A stretch of DNA of 43,502 bases from Tessaracoccus bendigoensis DSM 12906 (GTDB lineage Bacteria > Actinomycetota > Actinomycetes > Propionibacteriales > Propionibacteriaceae). Shown in pieces: positions 8,591-18,801 of the stretch. Position 1 is the first letter of the stretch; the number at the start of each line of letters is the position of its first letter. Location: NCBI RefSeq assembly GCF_900141915.1, contig NZ_FQZG01000030.1, positions 1 through 43,502 on the forward strand, given 5' to 3'. The translations under genes were made by a program, and so were the position numbers. Under the pieces are notes generated by a model. The model saw nothing but the letters and a program-made list of their open reading frames with translations, did no database searches and was not told the DNA's origin.

Positions 8591-8591
<1 letters not shown>
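8025..8591 (-). CDS. folE: GTP cyclohydrolase I (type IA)
   Basis: A 188-residue enzyme that converts GTP to 7,8-dihydroneopterin triphosphate, the first step of folate synthesis; it normally works as a toroidal decamer. The zinc ligands of the type IA enzyme are visible: Cys77 and His80 in [10 protein letters not shown] and Cys149 in [23 protein letters not shown] is the conserved oligomer and active-site helix. The start at 8591 (MAVDLARAS) shares one base with the ftsH stop (TGATG), so translation is coupled. The open frame runs 17 codons further upstream inside ftsH but has no merit as a start. Confidence 0.97.
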
Positions 8592-10627
<2,036 letters not shown>

Positions 10628-10766
10628 AACAGTCCGATCTCGATTCTTGCTGCATGTTCAGCGCACCGAAACCTTACCAGCGTGGGCAACAGGCTCACCT
10701 CAGCTCCCAGACCCGTGGGGCGGCAGTACACGCCCTGCGGCACATCGATTGCCCGGGGTCGCCGAC

Positions 10767-11321
10767 TCAGCTGCTGTAGACGTGTCGGGCGAGGGTGGCC
10801 ACATCACGCAGGTTCCGGTACCGGCCGGCGAAGTCGAGACCGTAGCCGACCACGAATTCGTTGGGGATCTCGAACCCGACGTACTTGACGGGGACCTCCA
10901 TCTGGGCCGCGTCGGGTTTGCGGAACATCGTCATGATCTCGAGGCTGGCGGGCCCACGGGACGCCAGGTTGCTCATCAGGTACGACAGGGTCAGGCCGGT
11001 GTCGATGATGTCTTCCACGACGATGACGTCGCGCCCCTCGAGATCCGCATTCAGGTCTTTCAGGATCCGTACCACCCCACTCGACTGGGTGCCCGCACCG
11101 TAGGAGGAGACCGCCATCCAGTCCATCTCCACATGGCTGCGCATCGCACGCTGCAGGTCGCTCATGACCATCACCGCGCCATTGAGGACCCCGACGAGCA
11201 GGATGTCGCGCCCTGCGTAGTCTTCGTCTATCTGGTGTGCGACTTCGTCGATGCGTGCCTGAATCTGGTCTGCGGTGAACAGCACCCGCTCGAGGTCCTG
11301 CGATACGTCATTAGCATCCAC
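10767..11321 (-). CDS. hpt: Hypoxanthine(-guanine) phosphoribosyltransferase
   Basis: A 184-residue purine-salvage enzyme making IMP or GMP from hypoxanthine or guanine and PRPP. Motifs are LLVGVLNGAVMVMSDL (pyrophosphate loop), the SSYG flexible loop, the PRPP-binding VIVVEDIIDTGLTL with its acidic pair, and the purine-binding VKYVGFEIPNEFVVGYGLDF. The open frame extends 98 codons upstream within tilS, but the sensible start is GTG at 11321, which aligns with the family and lies 10 nt after the tilS stop. A TAAGCT box overlapping the tilS stop lies 7 nt before that GTG, so an internal leaderless promoter is possible. The tilS-hpt-ftsH order is common across bacteria. Confidence 0.95.
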   Translation of the reverse strand: MDANDVSQDLERVLFTADQIQARIDEVAHQIDEDYAGRDILLVGVLNGAVMVMSDLQRAMRSHVEMDWMAVSSYGAGTQSSGVVRILKDLNADLEGRDVIVVEDIIDTGLTLSYLMSNLASRGPASLEIMTMFRKPDAAQMEVPVKYVGFEIPNEFVVGYGLDFAGRYRNLRDVATLARHVYSS

Positions 11322-11328
11322 GGGATTG

Positions 11329-11334
11329 AGCTTA
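11329..11334 (-). promoter_or_regulatory. Possible internal -10 box TAAGCT for hpt
   Basis: TAAGCT contains the tilS stop codon TAA and ends 7 nt before the GTG start of hpt. The gap has no Shine-Dalgarno sequence, so leaderless expression of hpt is plausible. Confidence 0.4.
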
Positions 11335-12294
11335 GCCTGTACCGACGCCGGACGCCGAGGTGTCTGGCCCGACGACCGGACCGAAGACGAGGCGCCCGTC
11401 GACCCGGGCCACCGCACCCCCCGGCACAGAGACGTGGCCCTGCCCGTGCCAGGCGCAGACGAGCCGGTCGACGGCGAACACGTGGCCCTGCCCGGGTGAG
11501 GTGCCATGGTCGACGAGCCAGCGATGCAGCACCCGCCACCGGATCGCGTTGGGCAAAGCGCCCAGTTCGGCGCAACTCGGCTCCTCCCCCGCCAGATGTG
11601 TCTCGGCCAACGCATCCAATGCGTCAGCGTCGGCCCGCGCCAGGATCGCGCTGCGCGCCAAGGCGGGGGCGACGTCGCGTCCGAGGGATCGTTTCAGCTC
11701 ATCCAAGAGTTGTCTGGCCCTGACCCGCGCGAAGGCACTCTGGTCGTTCATCGGGTCCTGCCACCAGGTGATCCCCCAGGCGCGACAGGCGGCCTCGGTG
11801 TGCGCGCGTCGGAGCCCCAGTAGCGGCCGGATGAACTGACCACGAACACTCGCCATCCCCGCCAAGGACCTTGTGCCAGAGCCCCGCAGCAGTCCGAGTA
11901 ACACCGTCTCCGCCTGGTCGTCCAAGGTGTGGCCTAGCAGCACGGGGAGCCCGGGCGCCGACAATGCTTCGAGCCGCGCCGTCCGGGCCGCGGCCTCGAC
12001 GCCCTCGCCAGAGGGTCGGACCTCCACCCGCACGATCTCTGCATCGATCCCATGCCCCGCCAGACGGCCCGCGGCCTCTCCGGCCACGACGGCCGACCCC
12101 GGCTGGAGCCCGTGGTCGACGATGACCACCCTGGCGTGTGCACCGGTGCGCCCGGTCGCCCACTGGGCCCCGAGCGCAAGCGCCGTCGAGTCGGCTCCCC
12201 CGGAACAGCCGATCACGAGATCGCCCGACGGAAGCGCCGAGGCGACCGCCTGCGCCACAAGCAGTGAGTCCGCGGCCAGCGCCCGCTTAGCCAT
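11332..12294 (-). CDS. tilS: tRNA(Ile)-lysidine synthetase
   Basis: A 320-residue N-type ATP pyrophosphatase that adds lysine to C34 of the CAU-anticodon tRNA-Ile so that it reads AUA. The PP-loop SGGADS is at residues 31-36, followed by VIVDHGLQPGS, the LLGHTLDDQAETVLLGLLRGSG block and GITWWQDPMNDQ, all typical of TilS. The C-terminal substrate-binding part is short. The start ATG at 12294 (MAKRALAADS) overlaps the zincin stop by 8 nt (ATGGCTAA); a longer frame to 12363 lies inside the upstream gene. Its stop is followed 10 nt later by hpt. Confidence 0.95.
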   Translation of the reverse strand: MAKRALAADSLLVAQAVASALPSGDLVIGCSGGADSTALALGAQWATGRTGAHARVVIVDHGLQPGSAVVAGEAAGRLAGHGIDAEIVRVEVRPSGEGVEAAARTARLEALSAPGLPVLLGHTLDDQAETVLLGLLRGSGTRSLAGMASVRGQFIRPLLGLRRAHTEAACRAWGITWWQDPMNDQSAFARVRARQLLDELKRSLGRDVAPALARSAILARADADALDALAETHLAGEEPSCAELGALPNAIRWRVLHRWLVDHGTSPGQGHVFAVDRLVCAWHGQGHVSVPGGAVARVDGRLVFGPVVGPDTSASGVGTG

Positions 12295-13255
12295 GGACCC
12301 GTTCGACCCATGCGCGGGGGTCGGCGATCTCAGTGGGGGTTGGCAGGTTCGTCGGCTCAGCAAAGGCGGCCGACAGCGCCCTTCGGCCCCGGTAGGACGA
12401 CACCTTCCGACAGAACGTCAACCCGTCGCGGTATTGAGCGTCCTTGTCGAAGGCCCGCGAGAGCCTCCCGAGCCCGGAGGGACCGGGGGCCCGGGTGAAC
12501 GCCCGGCGCAGCAGGTCGACCGAAGGGATGTGTGGCCGCCCCACGGTGTCGGCGGTGTGGTCTGCGTGGCCTTCGAGGAAGGTCATGGCGGCGGTGAGCT
12601 CGGCCAGCGCGTCGCCGGCCTGTCCAGACGCGAACAGTGAGGAGATGTCACCGGTACGAGCCCATCCGGCGAAACCCTGGACGCTCGAGCCTTCGTCGTT
12701 GAGGATGAGTTCCACGCGACGGCTCAGCCATCCGTCTAGCCAGGGCGCCGCCCGGAACTGCAACGCATGGGTCTGCTCGTGAAGAGCGACCCAGAGCCGG
12801 AAGTCATCTGCCACGAAGCCGTGATGGCGTTCCTGTGCGAGGATGCTGGGCGCGACCAGATAGAGGGTGTCGGAGCCGGTGTAGGCGTCGTACTGGCCGA
12901 GGAGTCGCCTGGCCGCCACGCGGAGGCCGACGCCGACCAGGAGCCCGTTCCCCGTGGCCCGGATGCGCCTGATCGGCCCATCCGGCGCCGGTTCGAGATT
13001 GAGGCGGCTGGTGACGGCGCCGACCATGGTGCTGACTGCTCGCCCCCACCCGGCCCAGTCGACGACCCTGACGTCGGCGGCGCCTACCGAGTCGATTCCG
13101 AGGTGAGCGGCCACGAGTCGGCCCGCGCGCCGGGCAGTGCCGCGCAGGTCCGCGACCAGCCGCCGCAGCTCGGGCTGCCCGATCTGCGGCAGATCCGACG
13201 TTCCGACCGTTGAGACGCGCAGCGCCAACGGCCAGTCGATGTCAGGGGCCTCCAT
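12287..13255 (-). CDS. Zinc-dependent metalloprotease-like protein (HEXXH zincin)
   Basis: A 322-residue actinobacterial protein of the DUF2342 / 'F420 biosynthesis-associated' zincin family. The zinc motif is HEQTH within LWVALHEQTHALQF, and a downstream FLEGHADHTAD segment supplies the likely third ligand. There is no signal peptide, so it should be cytoplasmic. The F420 label in databases is positional and should not be read as function. The start at 13255 shares one base with the dacB stop (TGATG); two further ATG codons at 13261 and 13267 are in frame. It sits between dacB and tilS, the same neighbourhood I know from other actinobacteria. The substrate is unknown. Confidence 0.87.
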   Translation of the reverse strand: MEAPDIDWPLALRVSTVGTSDLPQIGQPELRRLVADLRGTARRAGRLVAAHLGIDSVGAADVRVVDWAGWGRAVSTMVGAVTSRLNLEPAPDGPIRRIRATGNGLLVGVGLRVAARRLLGQYDAYTGSDTLYLVAPSILAQERHHGFVADDFRLWVALHEQTHALQFRAAPWLDGWLSRRVELILNDEGSSVQGFAGWARTGDISSLFASGQAGDALAELTAAMTFLEGHADHTADTVGRPHIPSVDLLRRAFTRAPGPSGLGRLSRAFDKDAQYRDGLTFCRKVSSYRGRRALSAAFAEPTNLPTPTEIADPRAWVERVHG

Positions 13256-14673
13256 CAGCATCCGCATGCGGTGACGACACCGGTGGCCTGGTCGGTCCAG
13301 ACCTTCGCGGCCCAGCCGTCCGGGGGGCCGTTGATGATGAAGGCGAACGTCACGAGTCGCCCGTCAGAGGTGAGGGTCGTTCCGGCCAGCGTGGAGACCA
13401 TGGACAAGGTGCCGGTCTTCGCGCGGGCGACCCCGCGCGCCGGGCGGGACAGGTCGTCGGTGAACCGGTCGGCCAGGGTGCCGGTGACTCCGGCGGTCGG
13501 TAGCCCGTCGAGGAGGACCGAGAGCTGCGGCTCGGTGTCCAGCAGCCGCATCGCCTCGGCGAGCATGTTCGCGGTGATCCGGTTGCTCCGCGACAATCCA
13601 GAGGCGTCGTGGAGGACGGTTCCTTCGTCCCACAGATCAAGCGCCCGGAGTTGCTGCTCGATGGCCGTCACGCTCCCTGCGAAGGTGGTCGGCTCCCCTA
13701 GATGCTTTGCGAGTTGGAGCCCGAGGATCTCGGTGAACGAGTTGTTGGACCGGTTCATGGCCGTCTCCACCAGCACGTGCAGGGGAAGCGATTCGACCCT
13801 GGCGACCTCGGGTCCGTCACCGGTTGCGGCGACCGGTTCACCCACGACCGTTATCCCCTGCTCGGCGAGCTGAGCCGCAAAGATCTTGGCAGCGTCCAAC
13901 GCGGGCGTCCGGCTGCGGCCGCCGGCAGCCAGTTTGCCTTCGTCAACCCACAACGCCGAGAGCTGCGTCACCTGGTCGCGGTAGTTGGAGGGCCAGGTCT
14001 CGTTCCAGCCCGGTTCCGCGAAGTAGCTGGAGTCGAAGCCAAGGGTGACGCTGCTCTGCCCCTCCGCTTTCAACGCCTCGGCGGTCGCCGTCGCCAGTTG
14101 CCGGGTCGTCGGTGGCTGCGGGTAGGCGCCCTCTGCCGCCGGGACGGACAGCAGCAACGGGTCCCCGCCACCGACAAGGACCACCTGCCCAGCCGTAGGT
14201 TGGACGACGCGGGTCGCGAACGTCTCCGACCCGGAGAAGGCGTTCAGCACGGCCACCGCCGTCAGTGTCTTGGTGTTGGACGCGGGGATCAAGGGGGTGT
14301 TCGGCGACTGCGAGGCGACGACCTCACCGGTGCTCGCGTCGATGACCTCGTACGAGATGGCGCCGAGGCCGGTGAGCTTGGAGGTATCGAGCGACTTCAA
14401 CTTCGCTTCGAGCACGTCCCTGCTGGGCAATGCGCCCTGCGCGGGCAGTTCCACCTCCGAGATCAGGCCCGTGCCTGCTGCCTCTACGCCGGTTGGGGTG
14501 GGGTCGGGCAGGTCGAACAGGGTCGACGGCGCGGTCGTCGGCGCCCCTTCCCGAGTCAGGCCGAGCGCCTCCGCGACGTCGCGATGGGCGATGGCAAGCA
14601 GAGACCCACCGCTCAGGAGGACAGCGGCCAGCACACCGGCGACAATCCACTCAACGGTTCTGCGAGTCTTCAC
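13255..14673 (-). CDS. dacB: D-alanyl-D-alanine carboxypeptidase/endopeptidase (PBP4, DacB)
   Basis: A 472-residue class C penicillin-binding protein that trims or cleaves peptidoglycan peptides outside the membrane. An N-terminal membrane anchor or signal helix spans about 8-27 with no clear cleavage site. A Thr/Pro-rich linker (40-65) precedes the catalytic domain. Active-site motifs are SNTK at 132-135 (nucleophile Ser132), SNN at 309-311 and KTG at 419-421. The GTG start at 14673 is chosen because GGAGGG lies upstream; the frame extends nine codons further. It is the first gene of the long minus-strand block and is divergent from ppa across 83 nt, where no clear operator was seen. Confidence 0.95.
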   Translation of the reverse strand: MKTRRTVEWIVAGVLAAVLLSGGSLLAIAHRDVAEALGLTREGAPTTAPSTLFDLPDPTPTGVEAAGTGLISEVELPAQGALPSRDVLEAKLKSLDTSKLTGLGAISYEVIDASTGEVVASQSPNTPLIPASNTKTLTAVAVLNAFSGSETFATRVVQPTAGQVVLVGGGDPLLLSVPAAEGAYPQPPTTRQLATATAEALKAEGQSSVTLGFDSSYFAEPGWNETWPSNYRDQVTQLSALWVDEGKLAAGGRSRTPALDAAKIFAAQLAEQGITVVGEPVAATGDGPEVARVESLPLHVLVETAMNRSNNSFTEILGLQLAKHLGEPTTFAGSVTAIEQQLRALDLWDEGTVLHDASGLSRSNRITANMLAEAMRLLDTEPQLSVLLDGLPTAGVTGTLADRFTDDLSRPARGVARAKTGTLSMVSTLAGTTLTSDGRLVTFAFIINGPPDGWAAKVWTDQATGVVTACGC

Positions 14674-14756
14674 AAGTCCCTCCAACGCGGTATCCTGCAA
14701 TCGTCATTCCCCGCCAGCGACCGGTGGGCGACCACCACAATCATAGGAGTGCCGCA

Positions 14757-15320
14757 GTGAGCGAAGAGGCGCCAGTTGGCCTGACCCCGATCGACCCAGG
14801 CCGCCGCATCCTGTTCGACGTGACGGTCGAGATCCCCAAGGGCACCAAGAACAAGTACGAGATGGACCACAACACGGGGCGGATCCGCCTTGACCGCACC
14901 CTGTTCACCTCGACGCAGTACCCCTACGACTACGGGTTCGTCGAAGGCACCCTCGGCCAGGACGGCGACCCGCTCGACGCGATGGTGATCGGCAACGATC
15001 CGACCTTCCCGGGCTGCCTGATCGAGTGCTACGCCGTGGCCATGTTCCGCATGACGGACGAGATGGGCGGCGACGACAAGGTGCTGTGTGTCGCGACGGC
15101 CGACACCCGCCGACACCACATCACGGACCTTGCGAGCGTCCCCGAGTACATGCTGCTCGAGATCGAGCACTTCTTCTCCGTCTACAAGGACCTCGAGCCG
15201 GGCAAATCTGTGGAAGGCGCCACTTGGACCGGACGCGCAGACGCCGAGGATGAGGTTGCGGACTCGTTCGAGCGGGCCAAGGGCACCCCCTACGAGCACC
15301 ACCACGTGAATCTGGCCTGA
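14757..15320 (+). CDS. ppa: Inorganic pyrophosphatase (family I)
   Basis: A 187-residue soluble enzyme that hydrolyses pyrophosphate to phosphate and so drives biosynthetic reactions. Family I motifs are [25 protein letters not shown] and the metal-binding signature DGDPLDAMV (D-x-D-x-x-D), followed by [13 protein letters not shown] and the C-terminal [16 protein letters not shown]. The GTG start at 14757 has AGGAG 7 nt upstream and gives the expected length plus a short N-terminal extension. A much longer open frame begins at 14430 but runs antisense through dacB and is not real. A strong hairpin at 15340-15374 ends the transcript. Confidence 0.97.
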   Translation: MSEEAPVGLTPIDPGRRILFDVTVEIPKGTKNKYEMDHNTGRIRLDRTLFTSTQYPYDYGFVEGTLGQDGDPLDAMVIGNDPTFPGCLIECYAVAMFRMTDEMGGDDKVLCVATADTRRHHITDLASVPEYMLLEIEHFFSVYKDLEPGKSVEGATWTGRADAEDEVADSFERAKGTPYEHHHVNLA

Positions 15321-15339
15321 CCCTTCCGAAGCACGACAA

Positions 15340-15374
15340 GCGGCGCCCCACCGATCTCCCCGGTGGGGCGCCGC
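15340..15374. terminator. Bidirectional terminator between ppa and crcB-like gene
   Basis: GCGGCGCCCCACC (15340-15352) pairs perfectly with GGTGGGGCGCCGC (15362-15374) around a 9-nt loop. GACAA before and TTGTC after the stem can extend it across a 2-nt bulge. It lies between convergent gene ends, so it can serve both. Confidence 0.85.
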
Positions 15375-15379
15375 TCTTG

Positions 15380-15730
15380 TCAGTCCTCGACGCGGCGCAG
15401 CTTCATCCCTCCCAGGTGCCCAAGGCCCACGAAGATGGCGCCGACGAAGGTCTCGATGAACGCGATCAGGATGTCGGCTGGTACGACGCCCTGCCAAAGG
15501 GACACCCAGGAGGTGAAGGCGCCGAGCGCACCGAAGAAGAGGAACAGCCTCGCTGTGGAGGCGTACGGCCCCATCAGCCCAGAGGCGACCCCGATCAGGA
15601 AACAGCCGATGGCGTTGACCGCGCCCAGCGCGACGACCTCGTCCCCGATCCGGTGGAGCAGGCCGAACCTCAACGCGGCACCCAGCACCCCGCCAACCAC
15701 AACCGCAGACAGCCTCATCCAGAATTTCAT
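15380..15730 (-). CDS. CrcB/Fluc-like fluoride channel protein, divergent
   Basis: A 116-residue protein with four membrane helices. It keeps the family's GGVLGAALRFGLL opening, the VNAIGCFLIGVASGL helix with its conserved Asn, and a GxxGxFT turn. However, the helix-3 break normally reading GGFTTFS is GAFTSWVS here, so the pore Phe after TT is Trp and the following Ser is Val. Fluc channels work as dual-topology dimers, made from one gene or two; only one copy is visible. The ATG at 15730 is preferred over 15766. No fluoride riboswitch was recognised upstream. It is convergent with ppa, with a shared terminator. Fluoride export is likely but not certain. Confidence 0.7.
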   Translation of the reverse strand: MKFWMRLSAVVVGGVLGAALRFGLLHRIGDEVVALGAVNAIGCFLIGVASGLMGPYASTARLFLFFGALGAFTSWVSLWQGVVPADILIAFIETFVGAIFVGLGHLGGMKLRRVED

Positions 15731-15819
15731 CGCCCCTAGGAAACCACTCGGCGCCGGGAACCCCAAGTTCCGCTCAGAGTGGGGCAGCCGACGCCGTCAC
15801 GATGTGGGAAACTTGCCAG

Positions 15820-16824
15820 ATGCCCCGCTACCTCATGTTGCGCACGCCGTCCGCCAACCGCGTCTATGCGGGCGAGGCCGGGCCGCTGTCGGCAGCCGAA
15901 CTGCAGATCACAGTTCCGATGGCACAGGGCGTCGAGGATGTCGAGATCGGCGGCGTCGGATATCTCGCCTTCGAATCGGCGGACAGCGGCGGTACCCTGC
16001 TTGAGTTCGTCGCCCGTCAATCGGCCTGCTTCGCACTGTTCGAGGAAGAAGGGGAACTGCTGCGTCCCGTCCGGTTGCCGCAGGCCTATGTGCTGGACGA
16101 TGATCTGGTCACCATCCCGAAGTACCAGGGAAAGACCAACGAGCAGTTCACACAGCTACTGCTCGGTGTGACTCTCGCAGCGGTCACCCGCGAGCCGACG
16201 GGCCCCCGTCAGGTGCTCGATCCGCTCGCCGGTCGCGGCACCACCCTCTCGACGGCGCTGATGCTGGGCCACGACGCCTACGGTGTGGAGGGCGACGACA
16301 AGTCCTTCGAGCAGCTCGCTTCCTTCTACAAGACTTACCTCCGGCGCAAACGCCTCAAGCACACAGCCGACGTGCGGCCGGTGCGGCGCGACGGCAGGTC
16401 GGTAGGCAAGCGGTTCGACGCCGAGATCCACACCCTCGGCCCCACGCTCCACGTGACCGCCTTCACGGGAGACACGCGCCAGTCCGCCGACCTGTTCGGT
16501 AGGAAGAAGTTCGATGCGATCGTCACCGACGCCCCCTACGGGGTGGCCCACGGCGCCGTGACGGACGTGCGGGGCACTTCCGGCAGGCGTGACCGTTCCC
16601 CGGCCGGCCTGTTGCGTGAGGCGATCCCGGTGTGGGCGGGCCAGTTGATGCACGGCGGTGCGCTCGGCCTCTCCTGGAACACCCTCGGTCTTGCCCGCGA
16701 GAATCTGGCGTCGATGCTCACCGACTCGGGGTTGACGGTGTGCACCGACGGCCCCTGGGAGCGGTTCGCCCACCGCGTCGACTCGTCGATCCACCGCGAC
16801 CTGATGGTCGCCGTGCGGCCCTGA
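15820..16824 (+). CDS. TRM11-like SAM-dependent methyltransferase (probable tRNA guanine-N2)
   Basis: A 334-residue protein. An N-terminal region (about 1-110) is joined to a Rossmann-fold methyltransferase. Motif I is VLDPLAGRGTTLSTALMLGH, the acidic end of strand 2 is YGVEGDD, and the catalytic motif IV is TDAPYG, a variant of the DPPYG used by Trm11/Trm14-type enzymes that methylate guanosine N2 in tRNA. A basic insertion (YLRRKRLKH) follows. A closely spaced alternative ATG lies at 15802. It is separated from the CrcB-like gene by a divergent 89-nt spacer and is followed by the SixA-like gene. The substrate is inferred from the motif, not proven; rRNA or DNA cannot be excluded. Confidence 0.7.
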   Translation: MPRYLMLRTPSANRVYAGEAGPLSAAELQITVPMAQGVEDVEIGGVGYLAFESADSGGTLLEFVARQSACFALFEEEGELLRPVRLPQAYVLDDDLVTIPKYQGKTNEQFTQLLLGVTLAAVTREPTGPRQVLDPLAGRGTTLSTALMLGHDAYGVEGDDKSFEQLASFYKTYLRRKRLKHTADVRPVRRDGRSVGKRFDAEIHTLGPTLHVTAFTGDTRQSADLFGRKKFDAIVTDAPYGVAHGAVTDVRGTSGRRDRSPAGLLREAIPVWAGQLMHGGALGLSWNTLGLARENLASMLTDSGLTVCTDGPWERFAHRVDSSIHRDLMVAVRP

Positions 16825-16866
16825 CCAACCGTCGTCGGGACCTGGCAGCCGGACGGGGACTCGAAG

Positions 16867-16872
16867 TAGGCT
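16867..16872 (+). promoter_or_regulatory. -10 box TAGGCT of a likely leaderless mRNA
   Basis: TAGGCT ends 6 nt before the ATG at 16879 (spacer CAGCCC), and there is no ribosome-binding site. Confidence 0.6.
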
Positions 16873-16878
16873 CAGCCC

Positions 16879-17373
16879 ATGCGACGACTAGTCCTAATGC
16901 GCCACGCCAAGGCCCAGCACAGCAGCCCGGGAAGCGACCACGACCGACGGCTAGCGCCGAGAGGGATCCAGGATGCCCAGGAGGCCGGGATCGCCCTTCG
17001 GAGGCTCGGGATCGACGCTGCCCTGGTGTCGAGCGCGGCACGAACCAGGGAGACGTTTGAGGCGCTCGGGCTCGGCTTGCAGCCGATCATTCTGGACGAC
17101 CTCTATTTCGGTGGCACCGACACCGCGGAAAAGTTGATCGCCGCCACGGATGAAGCCGTGACATCGCTCCTGGTGGTGGGGCACGCCCCCACCATCCCCG
17201 ACCTCGCCGCAGAGCTGTTGCTGTCCGGGAACCCGCGGGAGGCCGACCGGGTCGGCTCATGGTTCCCGACGTCGGCCTACTCGAGGTTTACGATCGTCGG
17301 CCCCTGGGCAACGTTGTTCGGCACCGGGGGTGCCTCATACGAAGGCACGATGCGTCCGGCAACAAATCCGTAA
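16879..17373 (+). CDS. SixA-like histidine phosphatase family protein
   Basis: A 164-residue histidine-phosphatase superfamily member. The N-terminal MRRLVLMRHAK carries the RH(A) motif with the phospho-accepting His9. The second Arg is in SSAARTRET, and the second catalytic His is in VVGHAPTIPDL. The short, cap-less form and ending resemble SixA, which dephosphorylates phosphohistidine on signalling proteins, but such proteins have varied substrates. Its stop codon TAA overlaps the first GTAAC of the repeat cluster before amtB. Expression is probably leaderless from TAGGCT at 16867. Family is secure; substrate is unknown. Confidence 0.85.
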   Translation: MRRLVLMRHAKAQHSSPGSDHDRRLAPRGIQDAQEAGIALRRLGIDAALVSSAARTRETFEALGLGLQPIILDDLYFGGTDTAEKLIAATDEAVTSLLVVGHAPTIPDLAAELLLSGNPREADRVGSWFPTSAYSRFTIVGPWATLFGTGGASYEGTMRPATNP

Positions 17374-17427
17374 CACCACGGGCCGGGTTTGTTACCTGGG
17401 TCGCTCATTCGCTAACGCCATCGTTAC
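17370..17427 (+). promoter_or_regulatory. GlnR-like GTTAC repeats upstream of amtB
   Basis: GTAAC 17370-17374, GTTAC 17391-17395, CTAAC 17412-17416 and GTTAC 17423-17427 have starts spaced 21, 21 and 11 bp apart. The actinobacterial GlnR box is built of GTnAC-n6-GaAAC half-sites on an 11-bp repeat, so the spacing and sequence fit a diverged GlnR site before the ammonium transporter. The GAAAC halves are poor. No glnR gene is in the window. Confidence 0.4.
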
Positions 17428-17472
17428 CGGACGAGGCGATCGCCGAAATCTGGCGACTGTTGGATCAAACCC

Positions 17473-18801
17473 ATGGAAATCCTCGAAATTGACACGGGCG
17501 ACACCGCTTGGGTCCTGGTCAGCGCAGCGCTGGTCCTTTTGATGACCCCCGGTCTCGCGTTCTTCTACGGCGGCATGGTCCGCGCAAAGAGCGTCCTGAA
17601 CATGCTGATGATGTCGGTCACCACCATGGGCATCATCGGTGTCCTATGGGTCGTCGTCGGCTACTCGATGGCCTTCGGTAACTCGATCGGCGGGATAATC
17701 GGCAACCCACTCGAGTTCGCGTTCCTGAACGGAATGATGGATCCCGAAAAGGCGACGTTCACCGTCCCGGCGTTGGTGTTCGCCGGATTCCAGGCCGCCT
17801 TCGCGATCATCGCGGTTGCGCTGATCTCCGGTGCCGTGGCCGACCGGATGAAGTTCTCGGCCTGGGCGGTCTTCGCGGCGGTGTGGGCCCTCCTGGTCTA
17901 CTTCCCGGCGGCCCACTGGGTGTTCTCTTTCGACGGCGGCACCGCAGAGAAGGGCGGCTTCATCGCCAACACCATCCAGGCGATCGACTTCGCAGGCGGC
18001 ACCGCCATCCACATCAACGCAGGGGCGGCGGCGCTTGCCCTCTGCATCGTGCTCGGTCCCCGCCTCGGTTTCGGCAAGGTTCCGATGCGGCCCCACAACC
18101 TGACGCTGGTCATGCTCGGCGCCGCCCTGCTGTGGTTCGGCTGGTTCGGCTTCAACGCCGGTTCGGCACTGGGCGCCAACGGCACCGCCGGTGTCGCCTG
18201 GATCAACACGCTCGCCGGTGCCGCGGCCGCGATGCTCGGCTGGCTCGTGGTCGAGCTGCTACGAGACGGCCACGCCACCAGCCTCGGTGCGGCATCGGGC
18301 ATAGTCGCGGGCCTGGTCGGCATCACCCCGGCCGCCGCTTCGGTCAGCCCCCTCGGTGCATTGATCGTCGGTGTCTCGGCCGGTGTGCTGTGCGCCTTCG
18401 CGATCGGGCTGAAGAACCGGCTCGGCTACGACGACTCACTCGACGTCGTCGGCGTCCACTTGGTCGGCGGCCTCGTCGGCACCCTGATCATCGGCTTCAT
18501 CGCCGACCCGTCTTCCCCCGCCGGAATAGCCGGGCTGTTCTACGGCGGCGGCGTCGACCAACTGTGGCGCCAGGTAGCCGGTGCTGTCGTCGTGATGGTG
18601 TACTCGTTCGTCGTCACCTTCATCATCGCGAAGATCCTGGACAAGACAATGGGGTTGCGCGTGGCGGATGCCGCTGAGACGCAGGGCATCGACACCGCCG
18701 AGCATGCCGAGACGGGCTACGACCTCAGCCACGTCGGCTACACCACCTACGGCGTCCGCCAGACGCTGATCGTTCCCGCCCGAGAGGATGTCGACGCATG
18801 A
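17473..18801 (+). CDS. amtB: Ammonium transporter Amt
   Basis: A 442-residue, roughly 11-helix membrane protein that would form a trimer and conduct ammonium or ammonia inward. It shows the family opening LMTPGLAFFYGGMVRAKSVLN (about 23-43), the pore His180 in GGTAIHINAG with Asp172 just before it, and the second pore His329 in GVHLVGGLVG. There is no cleaved signal, as is usual outside proteobacteria. The ATG at 17473 is followed at the 3' end by an ATGA overlap with glnK (18798-18801), so channel and regulator are co-translated. The leader contains GlnR-like repeats (17370-17427), which suggests induction under nitrogen limitation. Confidence 0.97.
   Translation: MEILEIDTGDTAWVLVSAALVLLMTPGLAFFYGGMVRAKSVLNMLMMSVTTMGIIGVLWVVVGYSMAFGNSIGGIIGNPLEFAFLNGMMDPEKATFTVPALVFAGFQAAFAIIAVALISGAVADRMKFSAWAVFAAVWALLVYFPAAHWVFSFDGGTAEKGGFIANTIQAIDFAGGTAIHINAGAAALALCIVLGPRLGFGKVPMRPHNLTLVMLGAALLWFGWFGFNAGSALGANGTAGVAWINTLAGAAAAMLGWLVVELLRDGHATSLGAASGIVAGLVGITPAAASVSPLGALIVGVSAGVLCAFAIGLKNRLGYDDSLDVVGVHLVGGLVGTLIIGFIADPSSPAGIAGLFYGGGVDQLWRQVAGAVVVMVYSFVVTFIIAKILDKTMGLRVADAAETQGIDTAEHAETGYDLSHVGYTTYGVRQTLIVPAREDVDA

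Noticed and set aside
12287-13255. Function in coenzyme F420 synthesis for the zincin
   Set aside because: The label in databases rests on gene neighbourhood. No F420 synthesis genes are in this window, so only the zincin family is claimed.
15731-15801. Fluoride riboswitch before the CrcB-like gene
   Set aside because: The short spacer lacks the conserved crcB-motif pseudoknot sequence.
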